Shown piece after piece: positions 44,849 through 57,993 of a DNA stretch of 64,000 bases. Every line of letters starts with the position of its first letter. The first letter of the stretch is position 1. The stretch is from Paraphaeosphaeria minitans (taxonomy: Eukaryota > Ascomycota > Dothideomycetes > Pleosporales > Didymosphaeriaceae), in contig WJXW01000008.1 in assembly GCA_015832175.1 (NCBI GenBank), forward strand, positions 2,356,001 through 2,420,000, written 5' to 3'. A program made the translations under genes and the position numbers. Below the pieces are notes generated by a model. The model ran no database searches. It worked only from the letters and a program-made list of their open reading frames with translations, and was not told the origin of the DNA.

Positions 44849-47368
44849 ATACCCCTATCTATCTAGTAAGTATAATTTCTAGCTAACTATCCTAACTGTA
44901 ACTTTTAACTGCACGACTTTACCTATAAACCACAAGCCTACCCTTTTACCTATATAGGGGACCTTTACACGTATAGGCTGCGAGGACTCCTTATAGCACT
45001 ACTAGGGGGTAGTTACAAAAGTTTATAGCACTATTATTATTAGGGCGAAAACTTTATTAAGAAGCCCTAAAGAATCGCACTATCTATAGGTTATACTAAG
45101 CCACTAAATAATTTTAACCCTATACTAGGACTAAAATTAGTATAATATAGAATTATAGATCACGTAAACCTTTCGTAAGTACTCCTAATTAGTAAATATA
45201 ACTCTCTTAAGTGTTACCTAGCTATTATACAAATTATTAACATCCCCTAGGAGCTGCTAACTACTTACTAGTTAGAAACCTATAATTAAATTATAATACG
45301 CTAGATTTTTATCTAAAAGCATTTCTAGGAGTAAGGACTCTAGTAGCTCTAGATCTAATATACACGCCTTATATATTTCTACTACAGCTATTGCGCTTTT
45401 AAAGACAGTATTATTATATTATATAACTATATCTATTTATTACTGGAGCTGCGCAACTATTATGCCTTGTTTAATATAGGTGTTAGATATAGAGTTCCTT
45501 AGTAGTATTATAAACACGCCTATACTAAATTTTACTTTAAGTAGATACTATTATCTCCTTATATCTAAGCACTAACTAAATTCTCTCTACGCTATAGGAT
45601 ATATTCCCTTAGTTAGTTCTTCCTCTTCTATTATACTAAATTCTTAAGTAAATAAAAGTTTTTTTATAATAGACGCGTATTTTTTCCCTTTTCTACTAGA
45701 TAGTATCTTTTTTTTTTGTACTAGGCCTTCTAATAATTTAAACTCTAACTATAGTGCTGCCTATATCTAGCGCTGCTACATTTTACTTATAATACTAACT
45801 GCCTATTTTTATCTTACGCTCTTGTATAGTAAATAGAACCTTTTAGTTTTAAACTATATAAAACTATATTCTATAAAACTAGCACTAGAGCGTTATAATA
45901 ATACTATACTACTCTTTAGTATAGTGTTAGCTATAGTACTGTTACCCTCTTTATATTTAACTATATCTAGTAGTCTCTCGACCTTTTCTCTAAATAACTA
46001 TAGGTCCTATATGTGCTTTGTCCTCTATACCTATAACACTATTTTCTAATTACGTAGACACTTAGCTACACTTATAGTAACTACTTAGCTTATTATTCCT
46101 TTCTTAATAGTAGCGCCTACTCTTAGTAGATTTTTTATAAATATATAGTAACGTGCCTCTTCTCTATTATCTTCTAATAACTCTGCCTCCTCTATATATT
46201 ATATACATAGCATAACTTCTATTGTTATATCTACTAGCTAACGCTTTAGCTTTTAATTTCTATCTTTTACTAAACAGCTAGTCGCTTTTAATATATAATT
46301 TTGTTTTAGAGGTGTTTTTAGGGCCTCTACTTAAGTGTCTTCCTCCTTACCTAACTCTTCCTTACTATTACTTCGGCGCGCTTAGTCCCTATAGATAGAG
46401 TGTAAGAAGTAAAAGAATTCTTCCTTTTCTACTTATTTATATATCTATTACACTGCAGACTTAGGTAAGCTACACAGAAATGCCTTAGTAGAAAGACCTC
46501 TTCTCTATAGAACTAAACAATATATATGCTTCTAATTGTGAACTCGTTTATGTGCGTTTTATATAAAGGAGGGAATTAGACTACTATTATCTTAAAGCAC
46601 CTTAGCTAGTAAGATTAAAAAATAGTAGGCTATAGTGTAATATAGTATTTATATAACCTAGGATAATAAAGGTTGCCTAGTGTTTCTTATCTCTTTTTAG
46701 TACTAAAGTTTAGCTAACTTATTTTAACTACAGACATAGATTAAAATTAATTATACTACTACTAACTATAGAGACTCCTAAACATGTTTACTATAATAAG
46801 ACCTATTACTTTATTACTTATATACTATATAGATATATAATACTCCTAAGTAAGGTATTTTCCTATTTTAATAAGGAATATAGACAAGAGATAACTAGTA
46901 AAGAAAGGTGCGTTATTTAAGAATATATTAATAAGCTTAGGAACCTTTACCTACTACTATAAGAGAAATATAAAGAATTTACAGTCTCTAACACCTTAGT
47001 GCTAGCCTTTCCTAGCCTACGTGTTATCCCTAATAGTTATTACTATTATTACTATACCTATATCGCTACTAGGATTTCCGCAAGGCATAACATACAAGGA
47101 TACCTACGCTAGGAATATAAACTCTACGTTCTAAACATAGCTAAAGAAAGAAGGTAGCTCTAGTATAATAAGTAAATAGAGGGCGTAGATTACTAATAGT
47201 TTTTCCCCTCTATACTACCCCTATTCTAAAACCTTTATCTTACTTATAAATTTGTAGTTAAACTATCTATAAACTTATATAGCTCTAAAGCTACTACTAA
47301 TAGTGTTAAAAACCTAACTAAACCTAGCGTAGTCTCTATACTTATTTCTACCCCTACTAGTAGCAAAT

Positions 47369-47563
47369 TGTTGTGGTAAAAAGGGCTCGAACTATCACAG
47401 GATATTCAGGAGCAGAGTTGTAAAGAATACAAAGAGCTGATTGTAGGAAAGGATGCCGAAAGGGCAGACTATATACAAAAGAAACGAGCCTCTTGGCAAG
47501 AATCCCGTGATCTGAATCAGTGGATCTAGAAAGAATCACGGAAGTGAGTGTTTTACTTCAACA
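47369..47563 (-). mobile_element. Solo LTR of Copia D, almost free of RIP
   Basis: 195 bp, the reverse complement of the D LTRs, with intact termini (tgttgtgg...ttcaaca) and a perfect target duplication caaat at 47,364-47,368 and 47,564-47,568. CpA and TpG sites are preserved, unlike the flanks. It arose by recombination between the two LTRs of a full element. A 60-codon open frame here is not a gene. Confidence 0.92.
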
Positions 47564-47900
47564 CAAATTTATAGATTAGCTCTAGAGAGCGTTATAATAG
47601 GCTAAGAAAGTAAAATAAGAATAGTTAGTAGCTATACCTAGTACACCCTCTATCTCTACAAATCCTTAGGTTACTTATATAGGTGTTCTATAAGTGTTTA
47701 GCAATACGTCTATATAGGCAGAGGCTTTATAATATGTAGCTATACTAACTACTCTAGGTAATCTAAAGCTGCATTATCTCTACGTAACTATAAAGAGTAT
47801 AGCTAGAACTTAGTAGAATATTGCTAGTAAAACCTCCCGCTACGCCTATATAAGAGTAATATAGGAATATAAGACTAATGTTCCCCTTACTCTACTAGAG

Positions 47901-48331
47901 TGTTAGGATCTAAAATCCACATAATAGCGGGAAGCCAGTTTTATACCTAGTGGGCGCGTAGTAAGGATTAAGCGGGGAGTTAATGCTAGCTACGCCTTAA
48001 ATAAAGGAGTTACGTAACTACTCTCCATAGAGCGCTTAATTACTCTGTACTAGAGTATAACATATATAACTGCTCTCTACAGAGCGCTCTCTACAAAGCG
48101 CTCCCTACAAAGTAGACTTTGCTTAGTATATAGGAACGCAAAGATAAACTCTCTATACTTATATTTAATCTGTTTATTAATCTATTGTTTAGATTCTAGC
48201 AGACTAAATTATTAACTTGTTACACTTTATAAGATACTATTATATTAATAAGACCTTCTACCTTCTATAAGTACTCCTGCCTAAGAACTAACTTTAACCC
48301 TTTAGGACTAGCTACCCTCTTAGATTTAATA
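47901..48331 (+). repeat. 5' LTR of Gypsy A2
   Basis: Starts TGTTAGGATCTAAAATCC. U3 contains repeated 'ctctctacagagcgc'-like motifs (palindromic, about 48,030-48,110). The part from 'agtatataggaacg' on is shared with A1. Confidence 0.88.
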
Positions 48332-48359
48332 TTTTAAACACCCTTAATATAAGTACTTC

Positions 48360-51300
48360 ACAAACTTCTACCTCTTCTACAGCTTTAGGTGCTGCTAAGA
48401 TTACTCCTATAAAGAATAGTAGTAAGGCGCATAAACCTAATCTCTACTTTAGTAAATAATTTTAAACTAACGTCTAGATTCTCTAGTTAGACCTCTACTT
48501 CTTTAACTTAAATAAACCCCTTAAAGATAAGAAGAAGGTTATCTTCGCAGCAATATACATGTAAGGAGATATAGGATTATAGATCTATCTCTACCTTAAA
48601 AAGTATCTAGGAATAGACTATAATAATAATAACGACTATTACGTAAACGAGCACGCTAATACAGTTAATATTATTAAAGATTATAATAACTTTAAAAAAT
48701 GCCTTAAATAACTCTTTAGGATTGCTAATAAGGACTCTATTATAAAGGTAAAGATTTAGACTATAACTAAGAAATAATTAGTAGCTAAGTATATAGCTAA
48801 GTTTTGCAGATACGCTATATAGCTTAACTAGGACAATAAATCTCTCTAGAACATATATAAATAAGGACTTAAATAGAAACTATGTAAGGAACTCTTACGT
48901 AGTAGTGCGCGAATTACTAACCTTAAGGAACTATATAAAGAAACTATTAGGATTAATAGAGAATAGTTTTTATTACAATAAGAGCTCTACTAAAACCCTA
49001 GGGCAATAAGCTTTAGACAACTAGTAAAAGTAGTTTATAAGAACCCTGTTAGAATTATCTAAAAGCAACAGCTAAGGAACTACTAGAGATATAAACTAAT
49101 AAAAGATGTCTAGTTTAACTATATAGGTAAAGGAAAAGGAGGAAGGATAGGCCTTAAGTAGCCTAATAAACACGTCTCTAATAAAAGTTAACAACTAATA
49201 ACTAAGACCTATAAATGCTTTATATGTAGTAAACTAGGCCACATAGCCAGGAACTATAGATTAAAGAATAAAGTCTATTAAACTAAGTTAAATATACTAA
49301 CTATTAAGGACTAAGAACCTAATAAGGAATAGAAAGTTATTACAACACTATTTAGTTACTAACGCGTTACACTAGAACAAAGTAAGTAATTAGATTTACC
49401 TAACTTATAATTATACGAAGATCTAGAAGATAACTCTAACGTATACTACGACGTAAAAGACGTAGAAGAGATACTAAGATCTCCTACTCCTTACTTATAA
49501 AGTAGGTGGGAAGAAGACAACCCTATATTACCTAAGTATAAACTAAATGTTTAGGACTATATAGAACCCTACTAGGCACTAAAAAGAATACAACCCTATA
49601 AAAATAAGAAGTTAGACTACGTACTAAAGTACTATCTAGACTACTAAAATTCTATATACTAATTCTGTATGTAGACGTATTGCGAAGAACTAATATACGT
49701 ATAATATAAGGCAGAGAAAAAGAAAAATAAAAAATAACCTAGAAGGAAACTGCGCTGTAGATAGATATAGATAGACTGCCCTATTGTAGCTTAGAACAAA
49801 CACCTCTAGGATAAATAATAAGTAAAATATTTTCCTTACCTTACGCTAAAGGGCAACGAATACTGTAATATACTTATTAAGAAAGACTATATATAACTAT
49901 ACTAGTATACATGTCTAAACTAAGACTGTGAATACTACTATATAGCTAAATATTTAGACAGCTTTATAAACTGCCCTATATAAGAAGTAATAACAGAGCT
50001 ACTAATTTAACTAGTATATAGGAATAGTAAAGACCACAGGAGGAAAAACAGAAGAACATTCTTATAGGAAGAAGAAGAAGATAATCTATATAAGCCATAT
50101 ACTTAAGAATAATAATAGAAGCGGATGCTTAGAAACGTATACTAGGCACTAGAACTTAACTACAACCTATACAAATAGATGTCTTTTTTAGGCCTAAATT
50201 TAGATAAGAAAACGCCTTTATTAAATTAAATGCTATAGTAAGTATAGTATTAGTTAAGCTACTAGTATAGCTTAAAGGAATATAGGCTTAAGCTCTTATA
50301 GACTTAGAAGTAGGAAAGAACTTTATATTTTATTAGATAGTAAGACAAGTAGGACTTATAATATTAGAAAAAAAAGTACCCTATATTATCTATGTCGCAA
50401 ATAGATCTCTAATGCCTAAGACACCTTAAATACACTAGGAGGTTACTACCATAATAATAGTCTAAGGACATAGAGAGGAACTTACCTTAGATATCTTACT
50501 AGGATCTAAGTATAAGTTAGTTTTAGAATTACCTTAGTTAATAATACACAACCTATAAATTAACTAGGGTACAAAGAAAATATTATTTAAACGCTGTAAT
50601 TATGTATTATAAGCAAAGGCTATGCATTAACTAAAAATAATAGTAGATAAGGAAGTTATTAATAATATAATACTGCGACAGATAGTTAAAAAACAGAAGC
50701 ACACCTTAGTAGACGCTAGTAGGAACTACTAGGTTAATAAGTGTAAGAAGGAGGACAATAGCACACTCTTTACCTTACTAAGAGAGTACAGGAAATAGAT
50801 ATACATATTTGCAGAAAAGGAAGGAAAAGTAAACCTACTAGAATATTAACCCTAGAATCTTATAATAGACCTAGAAGAAGAGAAAACGCCACCCTTTAGA
50901 CTACTATATAGTAAGACAGGAGAAGAACTCCTTAAAGAACGTGATTTTATTAAGATAAACCTTAAGAAGGGATATATATAACTATTAAAGTTACTAGTAG
51001 TAAGCCCTTTTATATTTGTTAAGAAAAAGGATAGATTAGACAGACTATGCGTTAACTACTAATAACTTAATAATATAACAATAAAAAACTAATATCTACT
51101 ACTAAACACTACAGAGTTACGAGATTAACTATTTTAAGCTAAGATATTCACAATAATAGATCTAAGAGACAGTTACCACCTTATATAAATTAAGAAAGGT
51201 AAAGAATAGAAAACAGCATTTTAATTACACTATAGACTATTTAAGTACAAGGTTATACTATTTAGACTTATAAATGCAATAGCCGCTTTTATAGCACTTA

Positions 51301-53995
51301 CTAAACAACGTACTCTATAAATATCTAGATATATTTGTTATTGCGTATATAAACAATATCCTCGTCTTTTTTAAAACCAAATTAGACCACACTAAGTATA
51401 TATAGACAGTACTAGAAGCACTAGACAAAGCATGCCTTTATATTAAACTTAAGAAATATAAGTTTAACGTTAAATAACTTAAATTCCTAGGACACATTAT
51501 TACTATAAAAGGAATTGAGATAGTACTAAGTAAAATTAAATGTATTAAAAACTAGCTAATACCAAAAATAGCTAAGGATATCTAAGAATTCTTAGGATTC
51601 TATAGATTTAACTAATAATTTATCCAAGATTACACAAAGGTCACAATACCTTTAACAAATTTTATAAAGAAGAACGTACCCTTTAAATAGATAGATAAGT
51701 GTAGAATGTTATTTTAACTCTTTAAGATAGTATGTATTATAGAACTTATCCTTATTTATTTTAGAAGCGATAAACCACTACACTTTAAAACAGACACTAG
51801 TGATCTTACACTAGGCGCCTACGCTAAATAAGAACGTAATAGTAAATAGCACCTTATTAAATCTAAGAGGGTAGCTAGTCCTAAAGGGTTAAGGTTGGTT
51901 CTTAGGCAGGAGTACTTATAGAAGGTAGAAGGTCTTATTAATATAGTAGTATCTTGTAAAGTGTAATAAGTTAATAATTTAGTCTACTAGAATCTAAATA
52001 ATAGATTAATAAACAGATTAAATATAAGTATAAAAAGCCTATTCTTATATTCCTATATACTAAGTAGTCCCACACTTCCTAGAATCCCATATGTCCTAGA
52101 GTCCCATATGTCCTAGAGTCCTATATGTCCTAGAGTTCTGTGTAGGCAAGTCCTACGCGTCCTAGAGTTCCTATATAGGTAAGGCCTGTGCGGTCCTTAG
52201 GACCCTTAGGACCTGTGACTTATTATCTAACTATTTAGTTAGCTAACTCTAGTGGACTAGTAGTCTAATAAGCTTGCGCCCCGCTGCTTACGCGCGGGCG
52301 GATCCTAACACACCTAATTACCTACTACTTATATAAATTTAATAACGCTAAAACACAATATAACGTATATAATAAAGAACTCTACGCTATTATTAAAGCC
52401 TTAAAGCACTAAAGGATCTACGCACTTAGTTACTTAACGCTAGAAATCTATATAAATTATAAGAACCTTCTAAGGTTTACAATAACAAAAGAACTTACGC
52501 TATAATAATAATAATAGTTATAGACTACTAGGTAGTATAAGTTTAAAATTATCTATATAGCTAGGAAAGAAAATAGCAGAGCAGACACTCTTAGCTAATA
52601 AAGTAATCTAGTAGAAGAAAAGGAAAAAACCTTTTCTATAATCCTTTACAAAGCCAAAGATAGATCTCTAGAACTAATAGTAGAACTAAATTAACTTTTA
52701 GTAATTAACTAAGAAGTTCTAGAACATTTACAGACTAAAATTATCTAATAATACTATAATAACCCTATGTATAGACACCTAGACATCACAAAGACAATAG
52801 AACTTATCTAAAGGAATTACACCTTTAAAGGAATTAAGGAAGCTATAATAACTTACATCTACAAATGTGCAGAATACTAGAGAAACAAACATAGTACATA
52901 TCTTAAATATAGAGAGATATAAGCAATTAGAATACTAATAGCACTATAAGAAGATATTACTATAGATTTTGTTATAGGAATTCTAAACTTTAAGGATCTA
53001 ATAATAGGAATTAAATACGACAGTATACTAGTAATAGTCTGGCAACTAACTAAGTATATTAAGCTCATTCTATGCCTTAAAAGAATAATAGTAAAGGAAC
53101 TTGCTTTTTTTATCCTAGACTAACTAATTAGATACTATAGAATCCCAAAAATAATTATTAGCAATAGAGATAAGCTCTTTACGTTAAATTATTAGACAAC
53201 GCTTATAGCACTGCTTAGAACAAAATGAAAGCTATTAACAGCTTACTATCTATAAATAGACAGACAGATAGAACGTATAAACTAAACTATAGAAACATAC
53301 CTACGCATCTACTGTAACAGTTAAAAGAATAACTAGATTTTATTACTACCTATAGCACAGTTAGCCTATAATAACAAGTATTAGCAGTATTAGGACATAC
53401 ACCATTCTATGTAAACTATAGAAGACACCTATATTTCTTTAACCAATAATTTCCTACAATAATTAAAGCAAAAGAAGCTATAGATATAGTAGAAAATATA
53501 AAGAAAATACACTAATAACTCTAAGAGAACCTTAAAAAAGCTTAATAGCAATTAATTTCTTACTAAAAATAAAAATAAAAAATGGCACCTTAGCTAAAGA
53601 AGGGGGATAAAGCATATCTACTTACAAAGAACCTTTAAACCTAAAAGAAAAAACACAAGAAACTAGATTATATTAAGGTTAGACCATTTTACATTTCTAA
53701 GTAAATATTACTAGTAAACTATAAGTTGGAACTACTGCTAGATGCAAAGATATACCTAGTATTCTACGTATTACTACTAGAACTAGCAGACCCTAATACA
53801 CTAGTTAAAACCACCTTCTACTACTAGACTAAGAAAGAATATAAATTTAAGGTTAAAAGAATTCTAGAATATAATTAGTATAATAATACGTACCTTGTTA
53901 AGTAGAAAGGCTACCCACATAGCGAAAACACCTAGGAACTAAAAAATAATCTAGGAAACTATTAGCAAAAGATTAAGGAATTCTATTAGAAGTAT
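48360..53995 (+). pseudogene. gag-pol of Gypsy A2
   Basis: Collinear with A1: zinc knuckle near 49,215-49,260 ('CFICSKLGHIARNYRL', better preserved than in A1), protease site near 50,290 (DLE in place of DSG), reverse transcriptase about 50,900-51,560 with the catalytic box changed from YIDD to YINN at 51,346-51,357, RNase H interrupted at 51,855-52,315, integrase about 52,700-53,600, chromodomain about 53,720-53,990. Stops replace Trp/Gln codons. Confidence 0.83.
51855..52310 (-). mobile_element. Solo A1-type Gypsy LTR nested in A2
   Basis: 456 bp reversed, with target duplication cacct at 51,850-51,854 and 52,311-52,315. Its U3 matches A1 (for example 'aagcttgcgccccgctgctt' at the right end), not A2. 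It retains TpG/CpA in U3. So an A1-type element inserted into A2 and later lost its body. Confidence 0.9.
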
Positions 53996-54054
53996 AAACA
54001 TATCTAGAAGGATTACAGTACTAACGCTATAGTGTCTACTATATTAAGTGTTAA

Positions 54055-54470
54055 CTATATTGCTATAGAGTAACTAATAGTCGCTATAGTAGTAGGACAA
54101 TTAACAGTATCTGTATTTATGTCCTTACTATCTATAGTTATTTCCGCAGCTAGATATAACGTCTTCTTATAAGCACGCTCTTTAGCCTAAGCTAGTATCT
54201 TTTTATTTTGTAATAACTACACTATTAGGAGAGACAACGCCTTCTTATCCTTTTTAACCTTTTTCTTATACTCCTTATAAGTCTTATCTAGCGATAACTA
54301 GCTTATATTTACATATAGACAACCTAAGTAAATATATTTAGAACACTTTAAACCTAAACCTAGCATAATATAGTAAATAGAACCTCTAAAACTGAAGTTA
54401 ATGTAAGGGTTCTCTGCGATAATATTAGCTTCTTAGATCTTACGATATAATTAATATTTTTAAACAGTAG
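54055..54470 (-). pseudogene. Antisense ORF of Gypsy A2 (Cys motif plus basic coiled coil)
   Basis: The minus strand reads 'ENPYINFSFRGSIYYIM', 'KCSKYIYLGCLYVNIS*', 'LDKTYKEYKKKVKKDKKAL', 'NKKILA*AKERAYKKTLYL' and ends at a TAG at 54,057-54,055. Only three internal stops occur in about 115 codons, each at a likely Trp/Gln codon. The spacing Cys-x2-(Cys/Tyr)-x6-Cys plus a Lys-rich helix resembles small proteins repeated in ascomycete genomes, usually annotated as hypothetical. It lies between the chromodomain and the 3' LTR. Confidence 0.62.
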
Positions 54471-54593
54471 AGTCGCTGGGTATAATGCTAACAGACGTAC
54501 TTATAATAAGTAGGGTTAGTAGAATAGCTTACGTATCAATAGCTAAGATCTAAATATATAATTTAGGATAAATCTGTAAAAGAGAGGGGATAA

Positions 54594-55024
54594 TGTTAGG
54601 ATCTAAAATTTATATAATAGTAGGAAGCTAGTTTTATACCTAGTAGGCGCGTAGTAAGAATTAAGCAGAGAGTTAATGCTAGCTACGCCTTAAATAAAGG
54701 AGTTACGTAACTGCTCTCTATAGAGCGCTTAATTACTCTGTACTAGAGCATAATATACATAACTACTCTCTATAGAGTACTCTCTACAGAGTACTCCCTA
54801 TAGAGCGGACTTTGCTTAGTATATAGGAACGTAAAAATAGACTCTCTATACTTGTGTTTAATCTGTTTATTAATCTATTATTTAGATTCTAGTAGACTAA
54901 ATTGTTAACTTATTACACTTTATAAGATACTATTGTATTAACAAGACCTTCCACCTTCTGTAAGTACTCCTGCCTAAGAACTAACCTTAACCCTGTAGGA
55001 CTAGCTACCCTCTTGGATTTAATA
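54594..55024 (+). repeat. 3' LTR of Gypsy A2
   Basis: Same length as the 5' LTR (431 bp). Starts TGTTAGGATCTAAAATTT and ends 'cttggatttaata'. Followed by the target duplication tagag. Confidence 0.88.
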
Positions 55025-57993
55025 TAGAGCTATACTAGGACTCTTACCTCTACTACGTAGGACTACTCTAGAAGATATTTGTTTTCTTCTACTACGTATT
55101 AGTTAACAATATAGAGAAGCCACTAACACTTTATTTATAGCCTTACTAGAAGTAGACTTAGTAGGACATTATAGAGTACTTAGATTTAATAAATAACATC
55201 CTAGAAGTCTAAGAGCACTACACTAGAACTTAATTTATATTATTTAAAGATTACTACTATTGCTTTTAGCTATCCTTTATTAAATAAACTAGTTAAACTA
55301 AGTATTTTAAACTTACCCTACTAACACCTATAGCGTTCCTAACACTCTCCTATAATAGAAAGGGTTTTTAAGAGGCGTATAACTTTGTAATAAACATATT
55401 AGCTATAAAGAAGTTCTGCTATTTTGTAGGCCTTTAGAAACTATAGGATAACCTTATTTATTTAAATAACGTCTAGCCCTAGGCTACTATAAATAGTATA
55501 TAAACTACTATTTTACTTAAGAAGGCTTCCCTTCTTATTACTAAGTAAGATAGTAATATATTTATAGAAGTAAAGAACTGTAATCTCGCGGACATATTTA
55601 AGGCGTAGGTATATAACTACCTTACTATAAAGTATTCTATAAGGATAAGCTAGCTTATAAACACAGTATAGTTTATTAGTAAGTTCTAATATAGTAAGAA
55701 CCTAGATACCTTTATGCACTAGAATAGGGATACAGTTACTATACGTAATATAAGAATAACCCTAGCCTTATTTATAATAATGGCTAGGAACAAGTATAAG
55801 GAGACCTTAAAGATTCTATACTAGCTAACCTTTATGTCTACTTATTTAGACCTTCTAAATATTCTATAGGAACTTCTAGTAAAGGAACTAAAAAATATTA
55901 CACTAGGCTTCTCTATGTTTAGCCCTAATAATAGTAACCTTATACATAGAGCCGACTTCGTTATTAAAAACCTAATAAAGGGGGTAGGTTAAAAAAGTTT
56001 TTTAACTACCCCCCTTATAAACCTACGTGACTTTACCTAGGTGCAGCGATACTATAATCTAGTATAGAAATTTCTAAAGTATCTTCTTTACCTAATTCAC
56101 TTTACTAGCGGCTAACCTAGCTGTAGAATAGAAGTGCTTAGCGTTTAACTTAAGAACAGTTATACTACAGGTATATATAATATCTTCTATATAATAGTTT
56201 TATCGCGGTAGTCCTACAATACTATAAAGGGTATAACTATAACAAAACTATAAAGACTATATATAGATTCCTCCTAGTAGAGGTGGGCAGTCTTTTAGTG
56301 TAGTATATTTGGCTAGTCTAACTATTCTATCTAGTTGTCTAAGGATAAATAGGGATAGACCTTTATAACTACTATTATAAGTAGGCGCAGAGTGTGCTCC
56401 TATAGCTAGACATAGTAAAAAAATAATATACTATATTACATGTCCTTAGTTTAGCTATCTAGAGTGCTAGTCTTTATTAGATTAGGTAGGAGATTAATAT
56501 TAGCACTTTATATTACCTTATAATCGCTTTCGCCTACTAGTTTGCCAGCTTTAAGATGCTTATTTAGGAACTTACTAAAGAGGATATAGATAATATTATA
56601 AATAAGGTAGAGGCTAAAATATAAGAAATATAGGCTAGGCACCTACCTAAAATAGCCTACGTAGTATACGCACTTAATGTATTAAAGATATTTACCTACT
56701 TATTTAATAATATAGAAGCATACTTTAAGATATTATAGAAATAGTATTATGCTATTTATTTTAGCTTAGTAGAAGCATAGCTAAGTCTTAACTATTGTAA
56801 GAGTATTATAGCTACTACCTAACAGTAGAATACTAAGAGAAGTAATATTAATCTCTTATAACTATTATAAGAGAACTTTAGATACAACGCCTAATTTAGA
56901 GGTATATAGAAGGCCGCCCTATTAGCTATCCTTATAGGCAAAAGTGTAGTAGTGTATATTATAAGCACTAGAGTTAGTAAAAGTCTCCTCTTTATACTAC
57001 TAGCCTACTATCTAGGCTATAGGCAGAGTTTTATAATAGTGCCACTTACAGCCTTATATATAGATATACTTTAACGCTGTGTAATCCTGCGTATACGTGC
57101 TATAGTATAGAAGTAGGGCTTATATAATAAGTAGGCGGCTATTATACTTATAACTCTAGAGAATATAGCTAGTAATAGTTTCTAGGCTTACGTATGTAGG
57201 TAGAAGTTGTTAGGCGTACTAGAGCGAATAGTAGTAGACGAATTTTACTATATTATTCTCCCTGATATAGTATACCGCCCTCATCTCCGCAACCTATATT
57301 AGTAACACAGTATAAAGTCCCTCTAACTTTACTTACTATAACCCTACCTCTAAATAATTAGCACTAAGCGTTTTAATTACTAGGCCTTCCTATAGATATA
57401 AACCTTTATAGGGAATCTACACCTTATAGTAATGTCTAATATAAGGTCTACAGCGTCCTACTCTTAATAAGCACTATAATAATAGATATAGTAGAGTATA
57501 TATAATAGGCTTTGTAAAAATTTAAGGAAGTTCTTATCTATATTAACCTTATTTTAATAGTAAATACCCTAGCCTAGGGCCTAGACTGCTTAAGATACTA
57601 CAGCCAAATAGAAGAGGGTAAGAAGGGAATAAGCTTAGACCTATTCTTATAATAATTAGAAGGCGCTATAATTGCGACTAGCGTATTAATAAAAGGCCTC
57701 TATATCCTAGATATCTAGGTAGTTATTAGGTTCGCTCTACTAGCTAGTCTAATTAGCCTTATATAAGAATTTAGCAGGGTTACTTAGGACTAGAAATCTA
57801 GCACTATACGCCTAGTGCTTAGTAAGCAAGTCCTAAATACACACTTTAATAAAGCTAGTTAGGATACTTAGTAAGCTATACTAGCCTACGTATAGAACCC
57901 TACCTACTAACTAGTCTACTATTATAGTATTATTAATTGTTATCTTAATAGTAATAAGATAAGGAAGATATACAAAGCATCTAAGTAGGCTTG

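Larger units (their letters stand above)
44623..46735. other. Unassigned RIP-mutated stretch with a tRNA-like B-box and short tandem repeats
   Basis: It begins exactly where E1 homology stops. The first ~100 bp contain a B-box-like word and the next ~120 bp a short tandem array (both listed). From about 44,850 to 46,700 the sequence is AT-rich. Minus-strand frames can be read through Trp/Gln stops but match nothing I recognise. The right part could include the promoter of the helicase pseudogene. Confidence 0.4.
47901..55024 (+). mobile_element. Gypsy A2: full-length element with nested solo LTR, RIP-inactivated
   Basis: LTRs are 47,901-48,331 and 54,594-55,024 (431 bp each). The target duplication is tagag at 47,896-47,900 and 55,025-55,029. 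Polypurine tract 'agagagggga' precedes the 3' LTR. Internal gag-pol is closely related to A1, but the U3 and the 3' internal region are different. A reversed A1-type solo LTR interrupts RNase H. Without it the element is about 6.66 kb. It is inserted in the helicase pseudogene. Confidence 0.9.
46736..57993 (+). pseudogene. RecQ-like DExH helicase gene with N-terminal zinc region, split by A2 and a solo LTR
   Basis: Pieces are 46,736-47,368, 47,569-47,900 and 55,030-57,993. Removing the insertions and one copy of each target duplication gives a continuous frame; at the solo LTR it joins 'TPTSSK' to 'FID*L*RAL'. N-terminal part: 'ETPKHVYYNKTYYFITYIL' and 'ERCVIQEYINKLRNLYLLL', resembling the Cys/His region (DUF3505 type) of large fungal helicase-like proteins. 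Middle: 'FLKYLLYLIHFTSGQPS', the counterpart of the 'HxTGGQPAR' region. Helicase core: Walker A reads STRVSKS at 56,964-56,984 (GTGxGKS expected) and the DExH box 'VVDEFY' at 57,234-57,248. Cut off on the right by E2. Related multicopy helicases are often subtelomeric in fungi. RIP stops are everywhere. Confidence 0.7.
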
